In this document: piece by piece, positions 9,222 through 18,889 of the stretch | How the letters are laid out: the number at the start of each line of letters is the position of its first letter | Position numbering within the stretch: position 1 is the first letter of the stretch | Position numbers and translations under genes: made by a program | Assembly: GCF_025961225.1 (NCBI RefSeq) | Contig: NZ_JAOQNG010000010.1 | Location: forward strand, 982,501 to 1,046,500 | From: Azospirillum canadense | GTDB taxonomy: Bacteria > Pseudomonadota > Alphaproteobacteria > Azospirillales > Azospirillaceae | DNA length: 64,000 bases | Direction of reading: 5' to 3' | The notes under the pieces: generated by a model | Database searches by the model: none | The model's input: the letters and a program-made list of their open reading frames with translations, nothing else | Told to the model about the DNA's origin: nothing

Positions 9222-10391
9222 TCAGCTGTAGCGGATCGTGATGGCCGACGCGGCTTTCAGCGCCCGCTCCCGCGCGTCGTCGGTGGTGGCCCCGGCGGCA
9301 AGCGCCACGCCCATGCGGCGGTTCTTGCGCGTCGCCGGCTTGCCAAACAGGCGCACGTCCACGTCGTACTCCGGCGTGCTGACCTTCAGGGCGTCGGCCA
9401 ACCCCTCGATGGCAAAGCTCTCCGACTCGCGGTCGGCGAGGATCACGGCCGAGGCGGTCGGGCCATGGACGCGGATGCTCGGGATCGGCAATCCCAGGAT
9501 GGCGCGGGCGTGCAGCTCGAACTCCGACAGGTTCTGCGACAGCAGCGTCACCATGCCGGTGTCGTGCGGCCGCGGCGACAGTTCGGAGAAGACCACCTCG
9601 TCCTTTGTCACGAAGAACTCGACGCCGAAGATGCCGTAGCCGCCGAGGTTGTCCACCACCCGCTTCGCCATGTCCTTGGCATCTTCCAGCAGGCGGTCCG
9701 TCATGGCGACGGGCTGCCAGGATTCCTGGTAGTCGCCGCGCTCCTGCCGGTGGCCGACGGGTTCGCAGAACAGCACGCCGTCGCGGGTGCGCACGGTCAG
9801 CAGGGTGATCTCGTATTCGAAGGCGACGAACTCCTCGACGATGACCTTTTTGCGGTCGCCGCGCATGTTCGCCACCGCGTAATTCCAGGCGGCCTCCAGC
9901 TCCTCCGCCGTGCGCACGGTGCTCTGGCCTTTGCCGGAGGAGGACATCACCGGCTTGATCACGCAGGGCAGCCCGGTGTGCTCCGCGCCGTCCATCACCT
10001 CCTCCAGGCTCTCGGCGTAGCGGTACTTGGAGGTGCGCAGGCCCAGTTCCGTCGCGGCCACCTCGCGGATGCGGTCGCGGTTCATGGTCATGGTCGCGGC
10101 GCGCGCGCTCGGCACGACGGTCAGGCCGGCATCCTCGAACTCGTGCAGCACCTCGGTACGGATTGCCTCGATCTCCGGGACGATGAAGTCCGGCTTGTGC
10201 TTGCCGATGGCCGCCCGCAGCGCGTCGGGGTCGAGCATGGAGAACACCTCGGCCGCATCGGCCACCTGCATCGCCGGCGCGTTGGCGTAGCTGTCGCAGG
10301 CGATCACCTCGCAGCCGAGCCGCTTTGCCGCGATGACGAACTCCTTGCCGAGTTCCCCGGAACCGAGGAGCAGGATTTTGGCCGTGAACAT
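9222..10391 (-). CDS. purT: phosphoribosylglycinamide formyltransferase 2 (formate-dependent)
   Basis: PurT makes formyl-GAR from GAR, formate and ATP, a folate-independent route for the third step of purine synthesis. The 389-residue product starts with the nucleotide-binding motif LLLGSGELGKE and carries ATP-grasp elements (KPVMSSSGKGQS, VEEFVAFEYEITLL, GVEFFVTKDEVVFSELSPRP). Length matches E. coli PurT (392). I placed the start at the ATG at 10391; a longer reading to 10604 runs through an intergenic repeat and is not credible. Confidence 0.95.
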   Translation of the reverse strand: MFTAKILLLGSGELGKEFVIAAKRLGCEVIACDSYANAPAMQVADAAEVFSMLDPDALRAAIGKHKPDFIVPEIEAIRTEVLHEFEDAGLTVVPSARAATMTMNRDRIREVAATELGLRTSKYRYAESLEEVMDGAEHTGLPCVIKPVMSSSGKGQSTVRTAEELEAAWNYAVANMRGDRKKVIVEEFVAFEYEITLLTVRTRDGVLFCEPVGHRQERGDYQESWQPVAMTDRLLEDAKDMAKRVVDNLGGYGIFGVEFFVTKDEVVFSELSPRPHDTGMVTLLSQNLSEFELHARAILGLPIPSIRVHGPTASAVILADRESESFAIEGLADALKVSTPEYDVDVRLFGKPATRKNRRMGVALAAGATTDDARERALKAASAITIRYS

Positions 10392-10478
10392 GCTGAAAGG
10401 ACTCCCATCGATCAGAGCGGACAAACTAGCGGCGGCAGGGCGCGCCGTCACGCGCTTGTCGGTGTTGGTGGAGTGATT

Positions 10479-10592
10479 GCGTTGGGCCCCCACCCAACCC
10501 TCCCCCACTTCGCGGGGGAGGGCTTCGAGGGACGAGCGGCGGAGTTCCCTCCTCCGTCGAAGATGGGGGAGGGTTAGGGTGGGGGCACAACG
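10479..10592. repeat. BIME-like GC-rich inverted repeat
   Basis: Two arms of about 30 bases, 10479-10507 and 10562-10592, are near-perfect inverted copies of a GGGCCCCCACCCNAACCCTCC motif, and an internal hairpin CCCTCCCCC...GGGGGAGGG occupies about 10497-10522. A related single copy lies at 17861. It separates purT from the HIT gene and is probably a mobile palindromic repeat also acting as a terminator. Confidence 0.75.
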
Positions 10593-10611
10593 CGACAACC
10601 TCACACCCCAC

Positions 10612-11025
10612 TCACCCCACCACGATCCGCGCCGCGAGCGCCCTCAACTCCTCCATTGGCGGGCTGTGCCGCGGCCAGGCGAGATCGGCGCCGTCTTTCT
10701 CGTACCGTGGAACCACATGGACATGGATGTGCGGCACGGTCTGCCAACCCGCAGGCTTGTTGGCCTGGAGAAGCGTGATCCCCTCCGGCGCGAAGGCCGC
10801 CTGCACCGCCTGCGCCACCTTATGGACGGTGCGGAACAGCGCCGCGGCCTCGTCTTCCGTCACGTCGAGGATGGTCGGCGCGGGCCGTTTCAGCGCGACC
10901 AGCACATGGCCGGGGTTGACCTGCCCGGCGTCCATGAAGGCGAAGGTCTGGTCGTCCTCATAGACCTTGGCGCAGGGAAGCTCCCCCGCGATCAGGCGGC
11001 TGAAGATGGTGGGCTGGTCCGGCAT
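10612..11025 (-). CDS. HIT family hydrolase
   Basis: Histidine-triad proteins are nucleotide hydrolases or transferases acting on AMP-conjugates such as adenosine phosphoramidate. The 137-residue product has the catalytic triad HIHVHVVPR near residue 100 and the FAFMDAGQVNPGHVLV block near residue 28. The ATG at 11025 has GGGAGG five to six bases upstream. It follows rel by about 40 bases on the same strand and could share its transcript. The physiological substrate is not known. Confidence 0.9.
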   Translation of the reverse strand: MPDQPTIFSRLIAGELPCAKVYEDDQTFAFMDAGQVNPGHVLVALKRPAPTILDVTEDEAAALFRTVHKVAQAVQAAFAPEGITLLQANKPAGWQTVPHIHVHVVPRYEKDGADLAWPRHSPPMEELRALAARIVVG

Positions 11026-11064
11026 TTGTCCTCCCGCAACGGATTTTGCGGGAGTATAGCGCCC

Positions 11065-13236
<2,172 letters not shown>

Positions 13237-13284
13237 GTCACCGGACCCGGCGCAGCGTGCGCCTTGCTAGCGTTTAGACTGAAA

Positions 13285-13302
13285 GGGGGCCTTGCGGCCC
13301 CC
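13285..13302 (-). terminator. rho-independent terminator downstream of rpoZ
   Basis: On the minus strand GGGGGCC-GCAA-GGCCCCC forms a seven-pair stem with a tetraloop, followed by TTTCAG. It lies 23 bases after rpoZ and about 50 bases before the rel start, so it may attenuate rather than fully separate the two genes. Confidence 0.75.
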
Positions 13303-13324
13303 GATCCATGGGAAGCGTCCAGCG

Positions 13325-13771
13325 TCAGAGGTCTCCGTCCGCGTCACGGCCGACGACGTCGTCCTCCGTCGCGCCGAAGGCCGCGTCGGGATCGGCGTCC
13401 ATGTCGGCGAGCATGTCCTCGCCCTCGCCGGCCTCCTCGGCCTCGCCCATCGCCTCGTCGTCGTCCAGCGAGTTGTCGCTGCGCGCGGCCCAGTCGTGCT
13501 CGCCGGCCATCAGCTCGACGATCTCCTCCTCGGGCTCGTCCGGCTCGACGTGCTTCTGGTGGCCCTTGATCAGGGCGTTCTTCAGGAACTCCAGCGACAC
13601 CGTCTCGTCCGCGATCTCGCGCAGGGCAACGACGGGGTTCTTGTCGTTGTCGCGGTCGATCGACAGCGGCGCACCGGACGCGATTTCACGCGCGCGCTGG
13701 GCGGCCATCATCACCAGTTCGAAACGGTTGGGAACCTTGAGGACGCAATCTTCGACGGTAACGCGGGCCAT
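13325..13771 (-). CDS. rpoZ: RNA polymerase omega subunit
   Basis: Omega helps fold beta' into RNA polymerase and mediates part of the ppGpp response. The 148-residue product begins MARVTVEDCV and contains NRFELVMMAAQRAREIASG, the strongly conserved omega core (residues 1-75). The rest is a long acidic tail (EEAGEGEDMLADMDADPDAA) not needed for core binding; E. coli omega has 91 residues. The ATG at 13771 matches the family N-terminus. It is followed by rel, coupling two stringent-response genes. Confidence 0.95.
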   Translation of the reverse strand: MARVTVEDCVLKVPNRFELVMMAAQRAREIASGAPLSIDRDNDKNPVVALREIADETVSLEFLKNALIKGHQKHVEPDEPEEEIVELMAGEHDWAARSDNSLDDDEAMGEAEEAGEGEDMLADMDADPDAAFGATEDDVVGRDADGDL

Positions 13772-14015
13772 ACCAAACCAACTCCGGCATCTTCTGAAGG
13801 CAGTTGAATATATTGATGCGTCAGCGCGGGCGCAAGCGGTTCGAGCCATGATCGGCCCCGCCGCCGTAATCCTCCCGCATCACTCCGCCCGCATCATTGC
13901 CTCCACCGACAACCCCTTGCTCCGAAGAAGGTCAGGCCCTAATTTCTAGTTAGGTGAAACGCATTTTGGCGTGTGCCGGCAATATAATACAATCCCTTGT
14001 GGAAGGAATACGACA

Positions 14016-14672
14016 TTGGAGCGCAATACGACTTTGCCGAAGGATGTTACGAAGCTGTTTTATAAGGAAGAACGGCTGGCGATGTTCATCGACGGCGCCA
14101 ACTTGTACGCCGCCGCGCGCGCCCTGGGCTTCGATATCGATTACAAGCGGCTGCGCGACGGATTCGCCTCCGAGGGGCGCCTTGTCCGGGCTTTTTACTA
14201 CACCGCGCTTGTCGAGGACCAGGAATACTCGCCGATTCGGCCGCTGGTCGACTGGCTCGACTACAACGGCTACACCATGGTGACCAAGCCGACCAAGGAA
14301 TTCACCGACGCGTCCGGCCGGCGCAAGATCAAAGGCAACATGGACATCGAACTGGCCATCGACGTGATGGAGATGGCCGAGCATGTCGACCACATCCTGC
14401 TCTTCTCCGGCGACGGCGACTTCCGCCGGCTGGTGGAGGCCGTGCAGCGCAAGGGCGTGCGCGTCAGCGTCATCAGCACCGTGCGCTCCCAGCCGCCGAT
14501 GGTCGCCGACGAGCTGCGCCGCCAAGCCGACAACTTCATTGAGCTGCAGGACCTCGCCCCCAGCATCGCCCGCATCCATCACCACCGCGATCCGATGATG
14601 AACACGGGCGGCATGGGCGGCAGCAGCGACCACGGCGCCCAGGGGCCGAACAACCTCTACGACAATTTGTAA
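14016..14672 (+). CDS. NYN-domain (LabA/DUF88) protein, putative ribonuclease
   Basis: NYN domains share the PIN-like nuclease fold and act on RNA. The protein has the three acidic motifs of the family: MFIDGANLY, GNMDIELAIDVM and LLFSGDGDFRRLVEA, followed by VRSQPPMVADELRRQADNFIEL, typical of LabA/DUF88 proteins. The N-terminus is uncertain: a TTG at 14016 has GGAAGGA about nine bases upstream and is preferred; a GTG at 13971 is an alternative. Residues after about 190 are low-complexity (Gly, Met, His). The target RNA is unknown. Confidence 0.8.
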   Translation: MERNTTLPKDVTKLFYKEERLAMFIDGANLYAAARALGFDIDYKRLRDGFASEGRLVRAFYYTALVEDQEYSPIRPLVDWLDYNGYTMVTKPTKEFTDASGRRKIKGNMDIELAIDVMEMAEHVDHILLFSGDGDFRRLVEAVQRKGVRVSVISTVRSQPPMVADELRRQADNFIELQDLAPSIARIHHHRDPMMNTGGMGGSSDHGAQGPNNLYDNL

Positions 14673-14703
14673 TGGCAAGCCGCGGCGCTGAGCTCGAACA
14701 GGC

Positions 14704-15732
14704 TCAGCGCCGCGCGACGGTCGGCCGCAGGGCCGACTCCGGAAGGCTGAACATCGCCAGATAGGTCCGCTGCAACGGGCTTCGGTTGTCGTCGGACACG
14801 ATGTAGACCAGCGTCTCGCCGGCGGCACCCGGCCGCACCGCGATCCCCTCGAAGTTGTCCACCAGCAGCGGCGGCTCCAGCCGCGCCAGCTCGACGCCCT
14901 CCACGATGGCGCCGGGTTGCAGCGAGTCGGCCGGCACATGGACAATCCGCGCCGCCCAGCCGCCCAGCAGCGACACCCGGCGCTCCAGCACGAGCACGCT
15001 CCCGTCCGGCAGCGCCGCCGCCCCGGTCGGGCGGAAGCGCGGAGCCGCGCGGTAGGTCAGCCGGTGCCAATCGGCACGCGACTCGATTCGCGTGTCCCCC
15101 AGCCAGGCCGGACGCTCCCGCACCCCGTCGTCGTCGCCTTCCTCGATGGCGAGCAGCCCGCCGCCCGGCAGCACCGTCAGCGCCTCGATCCCGCCGTTGG
15201 GCGGCGCGTCCTCCAGCCCCGGCGGTGTGGGCAGCCGCACCGGGGCGCCCTCCGGATGGCCGAGCCCGCCGGTGTACCGCAGGATGCGGTGGTTGCGCTC
15301 GAAGGACACCAGCCAAGCTCCGTTCGGAAGCCGCGCGATTTCCTCCGAGTCGTTGCGGCGCCCACGGTAAGCGGGGTCGTCGTCGAGCGGCAGGGCATGG
15401 ATGGCGATGTCGGAAGCCGCCGCCAGGAACCCGGCGCCGTCATAGGACAAACGTCCGTTAACGGTCCGGCCTGTGTCGCTAACCGCCAGGAAACGGCCGC
15501 CGTCCGGGCTGACCCACAGGCCCGACAACCCGCCGTAGACGGCGTTGTCGGACAGTTCCAGGGCACCGCGGAACTTCAGGGCGCCGACCTCGGCAACGGC
15601 CGGGCGCTCCGGGTCGAGGCGGACGGGAATGGATGGGGCGGACGGCCCACGGCCGCTGTCCGCCAGCACCGCGCAGCCGCCGGCGATCGCCAGGGCCGCA
15701 AGGCACGAAGCAAGGAGGAGACGCTTTCGCAT
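14704..15732 (-). CDS. phytase-like/esterase-like beta-propeller lipoprotein
   Basis: The 342-residue product belongs to the phytase-like (esterase-like activity of phytase) family, usually a secreted beta-propeller. The ATG at 15732 gives a lipoprotein signal ending in the lipobox IAGGC with the cysteine near residue 20. Propeller strands include LSGLWVSPDGGRFLAVSDTG (residues about 68-88), GGIEALTVLPGGGLLAIEEG and VDNFEGIAVRPGAAGETLVYIVSDDN. A substrate cannot be inferred; most homologues are uncharacterised. It converges with the NYN gene, ending about 30 bases from it. Confidence 0.82.
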   Translation of the reverse strand: MRKRLLLASCLAALAIAGGCAVLADSGRGPSAPSIPVRLDPERPAVAEVGALKFRGALELSDNAVYGGLSGLWVSPDGGRFLAVSDTGRTVNGRLSYDGAGFLAAASDIAIHALPLDDDPAYRGRRNDSEEIARLPNGAWLVSFERNHRILRYTGGLGHPEGAPVRLPTPPGLEDAPPNGGIEALTVLPGGGLLAIEEGDDDGVRERPAWLGDTRIESRADWHRLTYRAAPRFRPTGAAALPDGSVLVLERRVSLLGGWAARIVHVPADSLQPGAIVEGVELARLEPPLLVDNFEGIAVRPGAAGETLVYIVSDDNRSPLQRTYLAMFSLPESALRPTVARR

Positions 15733-15982
15733 GGCCGGCACTCAACCACGGGCGGCGGCGGCTGCAAATGCCTTTTCGGGCGTGCCACGACTTCGCCGGT
15801 CGCCCGCCCCATCCGGACGGTTGTAGCCCGCGGAGCACATCACCTGTACGGCCGGTCCCCCTCGAACGATCGGCGTATGAGGCTCGGGGTACTTCCTCAG
15901 AACCAATTCGAGAGTGGGTCGAAGCGCATAAATTGTTGTGGACCCAAGAAAAACGTCACTGGCTCCAACCGAGAAGCGCGTA

Positions 15983-16675
15983 ATGCTCATTCATCCCCGG
16001 TACCAGCCGGTCACCCTGCCACCGGATCGCCCCGCCACCGGTCCGGAAGCGCCGGACGATCCGCTCGCCGCGCGGATCCGGGAGCTTGAATCCGAGCTTC
16101 GCGAGTTGCAGCACCGGGCAAAGAACAGCCTTCAGTTGGTAATCAGCCTGCTGAAGCTGCAGACCGGCCGCATCCGTGACCCGGACGCCCGCGCCGCCTA
16201 CGAACAGACGCTCGTCCGCATCGAGGCGTTGGCCATCCTGTACCGGCAGCTCCACGAATCGGGCACGGGCACGCATGTGGACCTTGGCCGTTACGTCGAG
16301 GCACTGGCCGACGCGGTGAAGCACGGCACGCCCGGCGGGCTCGCCAACGTGCCCATCGACGTGAAGAGCGATCCCATCCAGATCGGCCTGTACGAGGCGA
16401 TGCCGCTGGGCCTGATCACGGCGGAGCTGATCACCAACAGCCTGCACCACGCCTATCCGGAGCAGGGCTGGATCAACGTCTCCATCTCGCAGGAGGCCAA
16501 CGGGCGCGCGCGGCTGATCGTGGAGGACAACGGGCGCGCCCTGCCCGCCGGATTCGACACCACCGCCGAGGACGGGCTGATGCTGGCCGAAGCGCTCGCC
16601 GCCCAGCTTGGCGACACCCTCAACACCGAAAGCGACGCCAGCGGCACCACCGCCAGCGTGTCCTTCCCGGTCTAA
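15983..16675 (+). CDS. short HWE/HisKA_2-type histidine kinase with degenerate ATP-binding boxes
   Basis: The product (230 residues from the ATG at 15983; a GTG at 15938 is possible) has the H-box LQHRAKNSLQLVISLL with its phospho-accepting histidine near residue 46 and an N-box LITAELITNSLHHAYP. It lacks any sensor, PAS or membrane segment, so it is cytoplasmic. The G1 box reads VEDNGRALPAGFD instead of DNGxGxP, and the G2 region EDGLMLAEALAAQLGD lacks the usual GLGL run. This may mean weak kinase activity or a role as a phosphotransfer or anti-sigma-type partner. No response regulator is adjacent. Confidence 0.8.
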   Translation: MLIHPRYQPVTLPPDRPATGPEAPDDPLAARIRELESELRELQHRAKNSLQLVISLLKLQTGRIRDPDARAAYEQTLVRIEALAILYRQLHESGTGTHVDLGRYVEALADAVKHGTPGGLANVPIDVKSDPIQIGLYEAMPLGLITAELITNSLHHAYPEQGWINVSISQEANGRARLIVEDNGRALPAGFDTTAEDGLMLAEALAAQLGDTLNTESDASGTTASVSFPV

Positions 16676-16678
16676 GCG

Positions 16679-17086
16679 TCAGCCCTCCGACGGGCCGTGG
16701 GCGTGGGCGTGGCCATGACCATGCCCGTGGTCATGGTGCTCATGGGGGAATTCGGGCTCCGGCGCCGTCTTCACCACGCCCGCGAGGTGGTCGCGGATCG
16801 CCTGGACGGAATCGGTTTCGGTGGTGGTCACCGGCTCGATGCCGCGGCGGCGCATGTGGTTGATGAAGCCCTGGCCGGAACTGCCGGTGATGACGACCGA
16901 AACCTCGTCGATGGGGTGCGGACGGCCGTCGCCGGCGAGGTGCAGCACCTCATCCTCCGCCAGTTCGATGCGCTTGACCTCCACCGGGTCGCGGCCGGCC
17001 TCCGCCTCGTACACCAGGAAGCGGCGGGTGCGCCCGCCGTGGGTGGCGATGCTGCGGTAATCCTGCGTGCCGACGGCGATCCTCAT
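16679..17086 (-). CDS. dinitrogenase iron-molybdenum cofactor (NifX/NifB-C type) domain protein with His-rich tail
   Basis: The 135-residue protein has a single Nitro_FeMo-Co domain (MRIAVGTQDYRSIATHGG, then VVITGSSGQGFINHMRRRG), a fold that binds metal clusters during cofactor assembly. The last about 25 residues are a His/Gly run (HEHHDHGHGHGHAHAHG) likely to bind metals such as nickel, zinc or iron. The ATG at 17086 has GGGAGGAAG upstream. No other nif gene is near, so a role outside nitrogenase, in metal handling, is equally possible. Confidence 0.85.
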   Translation of the reverse strand: MRIAVGTQDYRSIATHGGRTRRFLVYEAEAGRDPVEVKRIELAEDEVLHLAGDGRPHPIDEVSVVITGSSGQGFINHMRRRGIEPVTTTETDSVQAIRDHLAGVVKTAPEPEFPHEHHDHGHGHGHAHAHGPSEG

Positions 17087-17164
17087 GCGCGCTTCCTCCC
17101 TCAATGCGGGCGCGCCACCGTCGCATGGCGAAACGGCGCCGGCACTGAGGGAGATCAATGCGCG

Positions 17165-17686
17165 TTACAGGATTTCCGTTTCGTCGGAGCGGATAACGTC
17201 CGTCCACTTGCGCTCCAGCCGGCGCAGGGTGCGGTAGGTGACCTCGAAGTCCTGCGTGTCGCCGTCCGTGCGGATCAGCCCATCGGAATGGACCGAGGCC
17301 ATGTGGCGCAGCCGCTCGCACAGCTCGATGCCCTTGGTGGACAGCTTCAGCCGGGCGGCCCGCTTGTCCCGCGGCGAGGCGGTGCGGTCCACATAGCCGG
17401 TGTCCACCAGCTGCTTCAGATTGTAGGAGGCGTTGGAGCCCAGGTAGTACCCGCGCTCGATCAGGTCGCGCACGCTGATCTCCCCGTTGGAGATGTTCAG
17501 CAGCATCATGACCTGCACGGGGCTGATGTCATCGACGCCGATGCGTCCCAATTCGATGCGCAGCACATCCAGGAACCGGCGATGCATCCGTTCGATGATG
17601 CGCGCCACCTCATGGTACATCTGGGTGGCGGTCGCCTTGTCCTTGCGCGCGGCGTCTTCCGTCAATGGCTGGGCGAGCGTCGACAT
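17165..17686 (-). CDS. MarR family regulator, LdtR-like
   Basis: The 173-residue winged-helix regulator matches the LdtR branch of MarR proteins: HRRFLDVLRIELGRIG, then ISPVQVMMLLNISNGEISVRD, and the recognition helix region YYLGSNASYNLKQLV followed by the wing DRTASPRDKRAARL. LdtR in Liberibacter controls an L,D-transpeptidase and osmotic stress genes; whether this holds here is inference. It acts as a cytoplasmic DNA-binding dimer. It is about 80 bases upstream of the FeMo-cofactor-type gene on the same strand. Confidence 0.88.
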   Translation of the reverse strand: MSTLAQPLTEDAARKDKATATQMYHEVARIIERMHRRFLDVLRIELGRIGVDDISPVQVMMLLNISNGEISVRDLIERGYYLGSNASYNLKQLVDTGYVDRTASPRDKRAARLKLSTKGIELCERLRHMASVHSDGLIRTDGDTQDFEVTYRTLRRLERKWTDVIRSDETEIL

Positions 17687-17860
17687 GGGCCTCGGGTTCT
17701 TCGTGGGAGGGCGGGAATACTCTCCGTGTCGAAGACACCGTAGAGACCGAACTGTTTAAGATATGTTAACTGTGAACGACGGGAAGGGTTGGCGACCTTG
17801 CCAATCCTTGGCGGGCTTTTGCGCCGGCCCCACACTTGTCACCGCTGGTCCTCGGCACTG

Positions 17861-17912
17861 GGCCCCACCCTACCCCTCCCCCGCGAAGTGGGGAGAGGTC
17901 GGGAGGGAGGCC
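17861..17912. repeat. dispersed GC-rich palindrome (copy of the 10.5-kb repeat)
   Basis: GGCCCCACCCTACCCCTCCCC followed by a CCCC/GGGG hairpin around GCGAAGT matches one arm of the inverted repeat at 10479-10592. It lies between the MarR gene and the DUF2076 gene. Confidence 0.65.
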
Positions 17913-17939
17913 CAACGCGCCCCCCTCCACACACAGGCG

Positions 17940-18758
17940 TCACACCCAGTTATCGTCCCCGCCGCCATCATCGAAGCCCGGATCATCCTGGCCCGGGTCG
18001 TCGCTCTGATAATCGACGTCACGCGCGGTGTTGTCGGGCAGGAAGCCCTGCGGGTCGTCGCGGCCGGCTGAATCGCCCGCCGAATCGCCGTAGTAGTTGT
18101 TGATGATCGTCTCGCTGGGGCCGCCCACCCCGCCCATCGGGGCCGCCATGGCCGAGCCGAATGGGCCCGGCGAGTGGTGGAGCAGCGACGAGATGGCGTT
18201 CGCCGCCAGCATGCCGCCGGCGACGCCGGCCGCGGTCTGGGCGGCGCCGCTCAGAAAGCCGCCGCCGCGCGGCGCGAATGCCTGGGCCGGCGGGGCGTAG
18301 CCCGGCTGCGGCGGATAACCGGGCTGGGCGTAGCCGCCCGACTGCCCATAACCCGGCTGCGGCGGGGGCGCGCCCCACGGACCGCGGCCGCCGGAGGGCG
18401 GGGCCGGGTTGTAGGCCGGGTCGGGCGCCCGCGGTTCCTCCGGCCGGCTGCCCCACGGGCTGCCGCGGCCGAGGCCGAGAGCGTTGGACAGGAAGCTGCC
18501 GCCCGCCGGCTGTGTCTGCGACTGCGCGCGCGACTGCGCGTCCTTCAGCTGCTGCTCCAGCTCCTCGATCCGCTTCTGGGCGGCGGTCAGCGCCTGCTGC
18601 TGCACCAGGACGGACTGCGCCATGTAATAGGACGAGGCCGGCTGGGACTGGACCATCTGCTGGATGAAACGTTCCGCCTCCTGGTCGCGCGGCTGGTTCT
18701 CCACCTCGCGCAGGTGCTTGAACAGGTCGGTCAGAAGGTTGCGTTCCTCGGGCGTCAT
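17940..18758 (-). CDS. DUF2076 family protein
   Basis: The 272-residue product starts MTPEERNLLTDLFKHLRE, the DUF2076 signature, and continues with a helical, probably coiled-coil part (about 40-90, rich in Gln and Glu), a long Pro/Gly/Tyr low-complexity linker (PPPQPGYGQSGGY), a hydrophobic Gly/Ala segment GGGFLSGAAQTAAGVAGG and an acidic Asp/Gly tail. The ATG at 18758 has AGGAG nine bases upstream. Function is unknown; the family is periplasmic or membrane-associated in some annotations, but no signal peptide is seen here. Confidence 0.85.
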   Translation of the reverse strand: MTPEERNLLTDLFKHLREVENQPRDQEAERFIQQMVQSQPASSYYMAQSVLVQQQALTAAQKRIEELEQQLKDAQSRAQSQTQPAGGSFLSNALGLGRGSPWGSRPEEPRAPDPAYNPAPPSGGRGPWGAPPPQPGYGQSGGYAQPGYPPQPGYAPPAQAFAPRGGGFLSGAAQTAAGVAGGMLAANAISSLLHHSPGPFGSAMAAPMGGVGGPSETIINNYYGDSAGDSAGRDDPQGFLPDNTARDVDYQSDDPGQDDPGFDDGGGDDNWV

Positions 18759-18889
18759 GCGGATGTCTCCTGTGCGCGCTCTTCTCGGGCGCCACCCATC
18801 ATGTGGAGTCCCCGCCCCCTCAGGGACAAGGGTGCCCCACATTAAACGATCGTCACCAAGAAGCGATCTTCACGAAGTTGGGCGACCGC

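Noticed and set aside
16679..17086. Evidence of a nif cluster
   Set aside because: Only a single FeMo-cofactor-type domain is present; no nifHDK, nifB or related genes are near.
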